Shown here piece after piece: positions 1-6,245 of a DNA stretch of 7,527 nt; position 1 is the stretch's first letter; every line of letters begins with the position of its first letter. The notes beneath the pieces were generated by a model. It worked only from the letters and a program-made list of their open reading frames with translations, was not told the DNA's origin and did not search any database. Location of the stretch: assembly GCA_046482855.1 (NCBI GenBank), contig JAWOEH010000223.1:1-7527 (forward strand), given 5' to 3'. Both the position numbers and the translations under genes were made by a program. This stretch comes from CAYVSF01 sp046482855 (GTDB lineage Bacteria; Bacteroidota; Bacteroidia; Bacteroidales; UBA12077).

Positions 1-1
1 C

Positions 2-910
2 TCGTTAGTGGAGACCATTGCCACCGGCAAAACACATGATGCCTCCACCCTCTCCTTCCGTTTCAACAGCTTTACCGACAGCATTGCCTTTGCTTTTGTT
101 TTTGCTTCCGACGAATACCTGGAATATGTGAACGAGGGCGTGAGCGATGTGTTTGGTTTTTTCTGTCGCAAAAAAGGCAGCTCTGCATGGCAAAATCTGG
201 CAACACTCCCAAACAGCGAGGTTCCCATTACAGTTGATTTGATCAATACAAAGGAGAACAGCGACTATTACCTGCATAATTATTACTACAACGATGTTTC
301 GGCACGACGTCGACACCACACGGCCGAAGAGATCGAGCGTTCCTGGCTGCTGGGTTTCGACGGCCTTACACAAGGCATATCCACAGGTATGCGCGTGGAA
401 CCTTACAGCACCTATGAATTTCGCATCACCATTGCCGATGTGGGCGATAACCGTTTCGACTCCTGGGTAATGCTTGTAGGACAATCATTTAAAAGTTCCG
501 GTAAGATCGTCACGCCCGGACTCAAAGAGCTCAAGTCGTTTCTCTCCATTGTGGACCAAGATCTTGCCTATACCCAAAGCGGCGATACGTTGAATGTTAC
601 CTCGCAACTCTATTTCGACTTTGACTCCCATACCTTACAAGAAGCTTCAAAATCGCTATTGGAGAGTTTGACGAAAGTGATGCAATTTTCCCACTTCGAG
701 CTGACCATCCTGGGCTATACCGATCCTTCGGGTAGCCGGGACTACAATCTGCAACTATCAGAAAAACGTGCCGGTAGCGTTGCAGGTTTCCTGGAAGAGG
801 CCGGAATTTCGCCAAATAGACTCAAGGCGGTTGGCATGGGCGAATACACTCTGGAAACCGATGACGCAGCAGCCCGAAAGGTGGTGTTTCAGCTGGTACC
901 AGGGAAGTAG
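2..910 (+). CDS. Choice-of-anchor L / OmpA-domain envelope protein, 5'-truncated
   Basis: The reading frame is open from base 2, so the start lies outside the window; the GTG at 8 is probably internal. Counting from that GTG (300 residues), residues about 15-160 resemble a choice-of-anchor L domain: a FAFVFASDEYLEYV stretch, then SDVFGFF, and a closing IADVGDNRFDSWV. Residues about 195-298 form an OmpA-C-like domain: LYFDFDSHTL opens it, GYTDPSG and LSEKRA follow, and Asp239 and Arg254 sit where this family binds diaminopimelate of peptidoglycan. Known of the families: the first domain occurs in secreted or surface proteins, and the second tethers proteins non-covalently to the cell wall. I infer an envelope protein held at the peptidoglycan, possibly displaying the N-terminal part or bridging to the outer membrane. 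Its ligand is unknown. It ends in TAG at 908-910 and is followed by a gene-free repeat zone. Confidence 0.85.
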   Translation, partial: SLVETIATGKTHDASTLSFRFNSFTDSIAFAFVFASDEYLEYVNEGVSDVFGFFCRKKGSSAWQNLATLPNSEVPITVDLINTKENSDYYLHNYYYNDVSARRRHHTAEEIERSWLLGFDGLTQGISTGMRVEPYSTYEFRITIADVGDNRFDSWVMLVGQSFKSSGKIVTPGLKELKSFLSIVDQDLAYTQSGDTLNVTSQLYFDFDSHTLQEASKSLLESLTKVMQFSHFELTILGYTDPSGSRDYNLQLSEKRAGSVAGFLEEAGISPNRLKAVGMGEYTLETDDAAARKVVFQLVPGK

Positions 911-933
911 GATTGAGGAAGAAAGCGACTATA

Positions 934-1104
934 GCGAACCACGCGATAAAGACGATTGGCGTTTAATGCCTGTTTTGCGATACAAAACCAAAGAATTAGG
1001 GGTTTGCGCACAAAAACCAGGTTAGAATCAGATTTTTAACAGAAGAAGTTACACAACGTTTCACAATGTTTTACACAAAGTAACACGAAGGAAAATCTTC
1101 AACA
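934..1104. repeat. 171-bp direct repeat, copy 1
   Basis: This segment recurs at 1129-1300, offset 195-196 bases, with substitutions and one or more small indels. It begins with a GCGATAAA-containing stretch and carries the near-palindrome GGCGTTTAATGCC at 958-970. Its right part (1049-1090) is four degenerate copies of a TTNCACAANG-like motif spaced 10-12 bases: TTACACAACG, TTTCACAATG, TTTTACACAAAG and TAACACGAAG. It starts 24 bases after the stop of the OmpA-domain gene, so its GC-rich palindrome could also serve as that gene's 3' end, but no T-tract follows directly. No plausible protein is encoded. Confidence 0.85.
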
Positions 1105-1128
1105 TCGAGGGAAAGTTGGGCGAATTCT

Positions 1129-1300
1129 GCGAACAAAGCGATAAAGGCGGTTGGCGTTTAACGCCTGTTTTGCGATAGGAAACCAACGAAACAGGGGTGT
1201 TGTACATGAAAACCAGGTTAAAATCAGATTTTTAACAGAAGTGATTACACAACGTTTCACCATGATTTACACAAAGTAACACGAAGGAAAATCTTCAACA
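1129..1300. repeat. 172-bp direct repeat, copy 2
   Basis: This is the second copy of the 934-1104 repeat, separated from it by 24 bases. The palindrome is perfect here (GGCGTTTAACGCC, 1153-1165), whereas copy 1 has T for C at one position, a change that still permits a G:U pair in RNA. The right part repeats the TTNCACAANG-like series at 1245-1286. Both copies end in the same ACGAAGGAAAATCTTCAACA stretch. No ORF is conserved between the copies. It is probably a genome-dispersed intergenic repeat, but only the two copies in this window can be seen. Confidence 0.85.
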
Positions 1301-1326
1301 ATTTCCCGGGTGCAATCTATTTTTTC

Positions 1327-1360
1327 CTTGTTCTTTTGTCTCCAGCCACAAAAGAACAAG
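1327..1360. repeat. Perfect 13-bp inverted repeat (stem-loop)
   Basis: CTTGTTCTTTTGT (1327-1339) is followed by an 8-base loop (1340-1347) and its exact reverse complement ACAAAAGAACAAG (1348-1360). The stem is too regular to be chance. It is AT-rich and lacks a clean T-tract after either arm, so it is more like a repetitive intergenic palindrome than a classic terminator, though it could stop or pause transcription from either side. Confidence 0.8.
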
Positions 1361-1490
1361 ACATAACATCCATACAAAGCCCACTAAGACATAGGCAAGC
1401 AAGCAAAAGAGAAAAAGGCATGTCAAATCTGCATTATCTAACCAATTCTGCATTAACAAACACAACTTCTATGCGGGTTGGCCCGGCCAT

Positions 1491-1620
1491 CGCCTTAGGC
1501 GAGACAGGCTGGCTTGCGCGCCATGCGTAGGAATGAATGACCAATTCATTGCATTTTTGACAAGGCAGCTTGCTTGGCTTGTCTGTAAAATGCATGCCTG
1601 CCTGACAGTCAGGGATTGGG
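1491..1620. repeat. Cluster of short inverted repeats
   Basis: Several adjacent palindromes lie here: TCGCC/GGCGA around a 3-base loop (about 1489-1501), AATGAAT/ATTCATT around 5 bases (1532-1550), TGCATTTT...GACAAG against CTTGTC...AAAATGCA (about 1549-1594) around a GCTTGCTTGG-type loop, and CCTGAC-A-GTCAGG (about 1601-1613). Together they could fold into a multi-hairpin structure. I do not recognise a named RNA family. The reading frame that crosses this stretch on the minus strand (1434-1688) looks incidental to the repeats. Confidence 0.6.
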
Positions 1621-1658
1621 CAGAGCGGGGAGAAGCATAAGCCAGCCTTGATTTTTTC

Positions 1659-1686
1659 GTACTTTTTTATCAAAAGAAAAAAGTAC
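1659..1686. repeat. 10-bp inverted repeat flanking an AT-rich loop
   Basis: GTACTTTTTT (1659-1668) and AAAAAAGTAC (1677-1686) are perfect reverse complements around an 8-base loop. Similar GTAC-T(n)/A(n)-GTAC palindromes are, from general experience, frequent in Bacteroidota intergenic DNA. The T-tracts make it a possible bidirectional terminator, but no gene end lies close enough to require one. Confidence 0.7.
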
Positions 1687-1822
1687 AAGAAACTTCACTG
1701 TTTTGTATAAATGCAACTTACAGCCGGAGTACCAGAGTTCTGATACTACAAAACTTTTACTATTCTTTGTTATTACTATGAGGAAGGTAAAAGTAAATTG
1801 TATCCCGATAAATGGTATGGAA
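1687..1822. other. AT-rich spacer with no recognisable gene
   Basis: This spacer links the palindrome cluster to the 227-bp array. A short plus-strand frame opens at 1703 and runs into the array, ending at 1915, but its length, composition and dependence on repeat sequence argue against a real gene. The sequence just before 1823 has no clear match to the end of a 227-bp unit, so the array seems to begin sharply there. Confidence 0.5.
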
Positions 1823-2490
1823 ATTAAAGTCCAGATGCAAAGAAGAACTCCTATTTTCCGCGGCATGCTGATTTATTACATTAACCATTACCACTGCTTG
1901 CCGCGGATTCTTTGAAGGGAGCTGTTGCCCCCCGCCTGAAGGCAGGGGCTAATCTCATACCTTTTGCAAAGTTATGCAGCCATCTACACAAAAGATATAA
2001 TCTATTGCAGCGGCTGCAATTTTAATAACCGTCAACTTTAATCAGGGATATTAAAGGCCAGATGCAAAGAAGAACTCCTATTTTCCGCGGCATGCTGATT
2101 TATTACATTAACCATTACCACTGCTTGCCGTGGGTACTTTGAAGGGAGCTTCTGACCCCCGCCTGAAGGCAGGGGCTAATCTCATACCTTTTGCAAAGTT
2201 ATGCAGCCATCTACACAAAAGATATAATCCATTGCAGTGGCTGCAATTTTAATAACCGTCAACTTTTATCAGGGATATTAAAGGCCAGATGCAAAGAAGA
2301 ACTCCTATTTACCGCGGCATGCTAATTTATTACATTAACCATTACCACTGCTTGCCGCGGGTTCTTTGAAGGAAACTTCTGCCCCCCGCCTGAAGGCAGG
2401 GGCTAATCTCATACCTTTTGCAAAGTTATGCAGCCATCTACACAAAAGATATAATCCATTGCAGTGGCTGTACATTAATAACTATCAACT
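1823..2490. repeat. Tandem array of three 227-bp units
   Basis: The same unit starts at 1831, 2058 and 2285 (shared landmark CCAGATGCAAAGAAGAACTC), giving two identical periods of exactly 227 bases. By eye, units 1 and 2 differ at about nine positions. Unit 3 matches to about 2470, then decays and is lost by about 2490. Each unit carries CCGCGGCA ... TGCCGCGG arms 33 bases apart (1858-1906 in unit 1; right arm TGCCGTGG in unit 2), a CCCC-GCC-TGAA-GGC-A-GGGG hairpin, and a 7-bp hairpin ATTGCAG/CTGCAAT (2004-2020; intact in units 1 and 2, broken in unit 3). 227 is not divisible by three, so no reading frame passes through the array in register. It is too long and spacer-free for a CRISPR. Function unknown. 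Confidence 0.93.
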
Positions 2491-2510
2491 CTATTTAGTG
2501 ACGGTCACCA

Positions 2511-2545
2511 ACCTCAAACCACCAACCACAAACCTCAAACCACCA
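2511..2545. repeat. 21-bp tandem repeat, under two copies
   Basis: ACCTCAAACCACCA occurs at 2511-2524 and again at 2532-2545, a 21-base period, with ACCACAA between. It lies immediately beyond the T-tract side of the 2553-2578 terminator and has no visible coding role. Confidence 0.7.
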
Positions 2546-2578
2546 AAAAAAATAGCAACAGGCCGAAGCCCATTGCTA
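2545..2578 (-). terminator. Rho-independent terminator with UUCG loop
   Basis: Read on the minus strand, 2578-2553 folds into an 11-bp stem (TAGCAATGGGC pairing with GCCTGTTGCTA, including two G:U pairs) closed by a C(UUCG)G tetraloop, followed at once by eight T residues (2552-2545). It lies 31 bases past the stop of the HD-domain gene and is oriented to end that transcript. A further run of twelve A on the plus strand (2582-2593; T on the minus strand) precedes the stem, so read-in from the array side would also meet a terminator-like A/T context. Confidence 0.9.
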
Positions 2579-2608
2579 CTCAAAAAAAAAAAAGTACAAA
2601 ACCATTTA

Positions 2609-3151
2609 TCAAAATCGAAGGCCGTTTTTAAACGGCAAAAAGGTCATAAAATCGGAATGGTGCACAATGTAGGCTTCGGTGGTACGTTTCACCATATCGC
2701 CCTCACCCGCGTGGGTGGCAATAATGTGGCACACAGCCGCAGGCACGCCACACGACTCGGCCAGCGAAACTCCGGAAAAGGGGTGGCGCAAATACTTGCC
2801 ATAGCGCCCCTGAACGGCCTTGCCGTCCACCATTTCATACTCCAGTAATTTGCCCACATCCGCCAATATGGCACCGGCAATAAGTACATCCATATCCACC
2901 GGCAGATCTTCACCCATAAACTCCAGGGTTTTCTTTCCGGCTTCGCGGGCAATATGCACCACGGCACGCTTATGGGCCATAAAAGTTACCTTGGTGGGCA
3001 CCAAAAGCGTAAAAGGAATCGTTTGTAAGTCTTTTGCTGTGAGCACGCTTTTCTCCAAAGCCAATTCCCAGGTACGGGCGGTTTGTTCGCGCAACTCTTC
3101 GTTTTCTATCCACAGCAATTCGGGCCACAATTGTTTAATCTCGTCCGTCAT
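2609..3151 (-). CDS. HD-domain protein with altered HD doublet
   Basis: From the ATG at 3151 this encodes 180 residues. The frame stays open upstream, but an earlier start would overlap the end of the dehydrogenase gene and add an unrelated, Arg-rich tail, so MTDEIKQ is preferred. Candidate metal ligands of an HD-type phosphohydrolase are His60 (MAHKRAVVHIA), His66, Asp98, His123 (RHPFSG), His142 (CHIIATH), His147 and His164/165-Asp167 (VHHSDF). The motif expected to read HD is AILADVGKLLEYE, with Ala97 in place of His. No other domain, signal peptide or membrane segment is seen, so it is probably cytosolic. Family knowledge suggests a metal-dependent phosphohydrolase; the substrate is unknown and activity is uncertain because of Ala97. 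It lies 76 bases behind the dehydrogenase gene on the same strand and ends at the UUCG terminator. A GCCGTTT/AAACGGC palindrome (2621-2636) sits in its last codons. Confidence 0.87.
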   Translation of the reverse strand: MTDEIKQLWPELLWIENEELREQTARTWELALEKSVLTAKDLQTIPFTLLVPTKVTFMAHKRAVVHIAREAGKKTLEFMGEDLPVDMDVLIAGAILADVGKLLEYEMVDGKAVQGRYGKYLRHPFSGVSLAESCGVPAAVCHIIATHAGEGDMVKRTTEAYIVHHSDFMTFLPFKNGLRF

Positions 3152-3180
3152 AGGTTTGGAAATTTTAAAGCTGTCCGGAG

Positions 3181-3208
3181 AGTGCAGGAGAATACCTTCA
3201 CCTGCACT
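3181..3208 (-). other. Intercistronic 8-bp stem-loop
   Basis: AGTGCAGG (3181-3188) and CCTGCACT (3201-3208) are perfect inverted repeats around 12 bases, placed between the dehydrogenase stop (3228) and the HD-gene start (3151). No T-tract follows on the minus strand, so it is better read as a possible mRNA-processing or stabilising hairpin than as a terminator. It supports a single transcript with differential expression of the two genes, but that is inference. Confidence 0.55.
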
Positions 3209-3227
3209 ACGGACTGCCTTATACTGG

Positions 3228-4427
3228 TTAACGTAATTTCTCAATAATTGCCTCAGCCATTTGCTGCGTAGATGCAGCACCCTTATCAATTACATCGGGT
3301 CTACCACTGAACTTCATCATATCGTATGTACGCACTTTGCCTTCAGAAATTACCTCAGCTACAGCCTTGCGAATACGCTTGGCCATCTCCTGCTCCTCGA
3401 TGAAATCAAGCATCATGCAAGCCGACTCCACCATAGCAATGGGATTTACAATGGATACGGGATAATCGGCATACTTGGGAGCTGAGCCGTGGGTAGGTTC
3501 AAAAACTCCTACGCCGGTGTCGGGGTTAAACTGGGCGCTGCAAGCAAAACCCAAACCGCCAATCAGGCCGGCAAAACCATCGGACACAATGTCACCAAAC
3601 ATGTTTCCCGATACCAATACGCCGTAATTCTCGGGATTTTTTGTGAGCCACATCATCTGGGCGTCAATATTGGTATTCCACAACTCAATTTGCGGATACT
3701 CCTCTTTTTGCATCTGTAATGCACGCTTGTACATCATGCCGGAGGTTTCACGGATAACATTGGGTTTTTCACAAACCGTTACCGACTTGTAACCGTATTT
3801 TTTGGCGTGCTCAAAAGCGGCACGTAATATACGCTCGGTAGCTTTTTTTGTAAAGATTCGCGTGGAGATAGAAAGCTCATCCTTAGGTGTGTCACCAAAT
3901 TTCTTCATGAAACGGGGATGCGTTTTGAAAGCGCTGTACACATCTTCGGGTGGATTGGTCCATTCCACTCCGCCATATAACCCTTCGGTATTTTGACGGA
4001 AAATAACGGCATCAACTTTGGGCTCTTCGATAACACCCTCCGCCCCACGACGGATAAAATTCAGCGGATTGCCGGTATACGAATGGGTGGGACGCATGCA
4101 TATATCCATGTTAAAATGTTGACGCAACCCCACAATGGGGCTTGAATAAATCAGGCCTTTGCCCTGGAATTCAGGAGCCAGTTCCTCATTGGCTTCGTCC
4201 TTGGGTTTGGAGGTGATGGCGCCAAAAAGCGCTACCTTATGCTTTTCAATCAGGTCGATAGTGCGCTGGGGTAAGGGATTTCCCTCTTTTCGCCAAAATT
4301 CCCAACCAATATCGCCTTCTACATAATCAGCGTCAAAACCGGCTGCATGCAATACTTTAATTGTCTCTTCAAGAACTACCCGGCCAATTCCGTCGCCAGG
4401 CATGGTTACTATGGTTCTTTTCGCCAT
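3228..4427 (-). CDS. Isocitrate/isopropylmalate dehydrogenase family protein
   Basis: This encodes 399 residues, in the usual length range for the beta-decarboxylating dehydrogenase family, which oxidises and decarboxylates a 2-hydroxyacid with NAD(P). Visible signatures are PGDGIG (10-15), a substrate region SSPIVGLRQ (95-103) with Arg102, CMRP (Arg112), IFRQNTEGLYGG (Arg144, Tyr151), Lys221 in CEKPNV, NIDAQMM (Asp255), GNMFGDIVSDG (Asp279, Asp283) and EPTHGSAPKYA (310-320). The EGLYGGVEW block is more like isocitrate dehydrogenase (EDIYAGIEW) than isopropylmalate dehydrogenase. Lys318-Tyr319 match the pair that favours NADP in E. coli Icd. The residue aligned with Asn115 of E. coli Icd appears to be Ile98, so the exact substrate is left open. 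No leu-type neighbours are present, which argues against leucine synthesis. The start follows an A/T-rich leader without a clear ribosome binding site. It is probably transcribed together with the HD-domain gene behind it. Confidence 0.93.
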   Translation of the reverse strand: MAKRTIVTMPGDGIGRVVLEETIKVLHAAGFDADYVEGDIGWEFWRKEGNPLPQRTIDLIEKHKVALFGAITSKPKDEANEELAPEFQGKGLIYSSPIVGLRQHFNMDICMRPTHSYTGNPLNFIRRGAEGVIEEPKVDAVIFRQNTEGLYGGVEWTNPPEDVYSAFKTHPRFMKKFGDTPKDELSISTRIFTKKATERILRAAFEHAKKYGYKSVTVCEKPNVIRETSGMMYKRALQMQKEEYPQIELWNTNIDAQMMWLTKNPENYGVLVSGNMFGDIVSDGFAGLIGGLGFACSAQFNPDTGVGVFEPTHGSAPKYADYPVSIVNPIAMVESACMMLDFIEEQEMAKRIRKAVAEVISEGKVRTYDMMKFSGRPDVIDKGAASTQQMAEAIIEKLR

Positions 4428-4602
4428 AAATAAATTTTTTTTAGGGTTATGGGATTACTGTTTCTAAAGAAAAAGAATTTTTCCCTCATTTCAAAGCAAA
4501 AATCAGGGATCTGAAAAACAACTTGCAGCTATTCATTTTTAAGGCTTCTTTTTGTAGTTTTACAGCTCTGCAATAAAATTATAAACATAAAACCATACAA
4601 CC
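4428..4602. promoter_or_regulatory. Divergent intergenic leader
   Basis: This 175-base AT-rich stretch separates two divergent starts and must contain promoters for the dehydrogenase (minus) and pepD (plus). A TAGTTTTA at 4555-4562 resembles the Bacteroidota -7 element TAnnTTTG for pepD, but a good -33 TTTG at the proper spacing is missing, so the assignment is weak. No inverted-repeat operator stands out. Both starts have A-rich upstream sequence rather than a Shine-Dalgarno motif. Confidence 0.5.
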
Positions 4603-6066
4603 ATGAGTGTATTAGATAAGTTAGAGCCCCGTGCAGTATGGCAGGAATTTGAAGCCATCTGCCAGGTACCACGCCCCTCGAAAAAAGAAGAAAAAATCAT
4701 CCAATACTTGCTGGATTTCGGTGAAAAGCACAACCTGGAAACCCGCCGCGATGAAATTGGCAATGTACTAATCAAGAAACCCGCAACAAAAGGGTATGAA
4801 GATCGCAAAACAGTCGTTCTCCAGAGCCATATTGATATGGTATGCGAGAAGAATGAAGGTACAGAACACGATTTTGATAAAGATCCGATTGTACCCTATA
4901 TCGATGGCCAGTGGGTGAAAGCCAAAGGCACTACCTTAGGTGCCGACGATGGCATTGGCGTAGCGGCTCAGCTGGCTTTATGCATTGATGATACAATTCC
5001 CCACGGCCCCCTTGAAATGCTGTTTACTGTTGACGAGGAGACAGGCCTGACTGGTGCTTTTGCCCTGGAGAAAGGATTTTTCGACGGAAAGATCTTACTG
5101 AATCTGGATTCGGAAGATGAAGGCGAGCTATTTATCGGCTGTGCCGGAGGTGTGGACACCAATGCTACGTTCACCTATAAAACCGAAACAACACCTGCAA
5201 ACCAAGTAGCCTTAAAACTTATTGTAAAGGGGTTAAATGGGGGCCACTCGGGCGATGAAATCGATAAAGGACTAGGCAACTCATTGAAACTGATGAATCG
5301 GTTCCTGTGGAATGCCATGGAAAAATACGAGGTACGTTTGGCCGCTTTTGAAGGCGGACAGGCACGAAACGCCATTCCACGCGAAGCATTTGCTGTCATT
5401 ACGATTCCACAGGCCGATAAAGAGGCTGTTATTTCGGACTTCGCTCAATATAAAAAAGATGTGCAAGCCGAGCTAAAAACGACAGAACCCAATCTCGACC
5501 TGCTGGCTGAGGATACGGATCTTCCCGAAGAGATACTCCTAAAAACAGACCAGTTCCGCATTGTAAACGCCTTATATGCATGTCCTCACGGGGTGTATGA
5601 AATGAGTCGCGAGATTGATGGATTGGTGGAAACCTCTACCAACATGGCAGCGATAAAGCCTTCAGGCGACAAGGAGTGGTTGGTAACCACCAGCCAGCGC
5701 AGCTCTGTAGATACTGCCAAATATGATATTGCTCATATGGTGGAGAGTGTATTCCATTTGGCCGATGCCGATGTAAAACATACCGACGGCTATCCCGGAT
5801 GGGCTCCTGATCCGAGCTCCGAAATTGTAAAGATCACCGAGCAATCGTACAAGGAGCTGTTTAAGGTTGATCCAATTGTACGAGCCATACACGCCGGGTT
5901 GGAGTGCGGACTCTTCCTGGAAAAATATCCTTACCTGGATATGATCTCCTTCGGACCTACCATCAAGGGTGCTCATACGCCCGAAGAGCGCATTGATATT
6001 GAGACCACCAAAAAATTCTGGGATCTGCTGCTGGATGTATTGAAGAAAATTCCGGCAGATAACTAA
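4603..6066 (+). CDS. pepD: Aminoacyl-histidine dipeptidase (beta-Ala-His dipeptidase, M20C)
   Basis: This encodes 487 residues, full length for PepD of the M20 metallopeptidase family, a cytosolic di-zinc enzyme that hydrolyses Xaa-His and other unblocked dipeptides. Metal and catalytic residues are in place: SHIDMV (His76, catalytic Asp78), GADDG (bridging Asp115), DEETG (general base Glu145, ligand Glu146), LDSEDEGEL (Asp169) and GAHTPEER (His458). The lid/dimer domain between about 185 and 390 includes LNGGHSGDEI (His215) and ARNAIPRE. HAGLECG (430-436) and FGPTIKGAHTPEER (450-463) are characteristic of the PepD branch. There is no signal peptide. The ATG at 4603 follows an A-rich leader (ACCATACAACC), and an earlier in-frame start is not needed to give the usual N-terminus. 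It appears monocistronic, followed after 7 bases by a MITE-like element. Its likely role is peptide nutrition or turnover. Confidence 0.97.
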   Translation: MSVLDKLEPRAVWQEFEAICQVPRPSKKEEKIIQYLLDFGEKHNLETRRDEIGNVLIKKPATKGYEDRKTVVLQSHIDMVCEKNEGTEHDFDKDPIVPYIDGQWVKAKGTTLGADDGIGVAAQLALCIDDTIPHGPLEMLFTVDEETGLTGAFALEKGFFDGKILLNLDSEDEGELFIGCAGGVDTNATFTYKTETTPANQVALKLIVKGLNGGHSGDEIDKGLGNSLKLMNRFLWNAMEKYEVRLAAFEGGQARNAIPREAFAVITIPQADKEAVISDFAQYKKDVQAELKTTEPNLDLLAEDTDLPEEILLKTDQFRIVNALYACPHGVYEMSREIDGLVETSTNMAAIKPSGDKEWLVTTSQRSSVDTAKYDIAHMVESVFHLADADVKHTDGYPGWAPDPSSEIVKITEQSYKELFKVDPIVRAIHAGLECGLFLEKYPYLDMISFGPTIKGAHTPEERIDIETTKKFWDLLLDVLKKIPADN

Positions 6067-6073
6067 TTTTCAT

Positions 6074-6231
6074 GAGGCTGTCCAAAAAAGGGAGCACTAA
6101 AGGAAAGAATACTTTCTACTATGTGCAACATTGTGTTTCCTTTATGAAGGGTTGTGATAGGAATATTTTATCAGTTCACAATCTCATAAAATAACCAAAC
6201 AAAGTATCAACAAGCTTTTTTGGACAGCCTC
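6074..6231. mobile_element. 158-bp MITE-like element with 17-bp terminal inverted repeats
   Basis: GAGGCTGTCCAAAAAAG (6074-6090) and its exact reverse complement CTTTTTTGGACAGCCTC (6215-6231) bound a 158-base segment without any coding capacity. GAGGCTGTCCAAAA-type ends resemble those of bacterial insertion sequences, so this is probably a non-autonomous derivative moved by an IS transposase elsewhere. Inside, TAAAGGAAA (6098-6106) pairs with TTTCCTTTA (6136-6144), and TGATA/TATCA arms lie near 6155-6172, so the whole element could fold as RNA. Flanks read TTTTCAT on the left and CCATTCTAC on the right; no exact target duplication is visible. Lying just after pepD and 14 bases before the permease start, it could act as a terminator for the first and supply leader sequence to the second. 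Confidence 0.8.
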
Positions 6232-6245
6232 CCATTCTACCGCAT

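Noticed and set aside
5..484. Minus-strand frame opposite the OmpA-domain gene
   Set aside because: It is antisense to a gene with clear domain motifs in the other strand.
1049..1090. DnaA-box cluster or origin
   Set aside because: The TTNCACAANG-like motifs lack the TTATNCACA core, and no replication genes or AT-rich unwinding region accompany them.
1434..1866. Minus-strand short frames across the palindrome cluster
   Set aside because: They coincide with inverted repeats, lack recognisable domains or a leader, and are better explained as repeat-derived.
1823..2490. CRISPR array
   Set aside because: The repeat unit is 227 bases, contiguous and nearly identical throughout, with no unique spacers and no cas genes nearby.
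2366..2848. Plus-strand reading frame of 160 codons
   Set aside because: It starts in the third 227-bp unit, crosses the terminator and poly-A run, and continues antisense inside the HD-domain gene; composition is incidental.
3152..3289. N-terminal extension of the HD-domain protein
   Set aside because: It would overlap the dehydrogenase C-terminus by about 60 bases and encodes an unrelated basic stretch; the ATG at 3151 gives a natural N-terminus.
6071..6235. Target-site duplication around the MITE-like element
   Set aside because: CAT precedes the left end and CCAT follows the right end, but the copies are not directly abutting both ends, so the match is not convincing.
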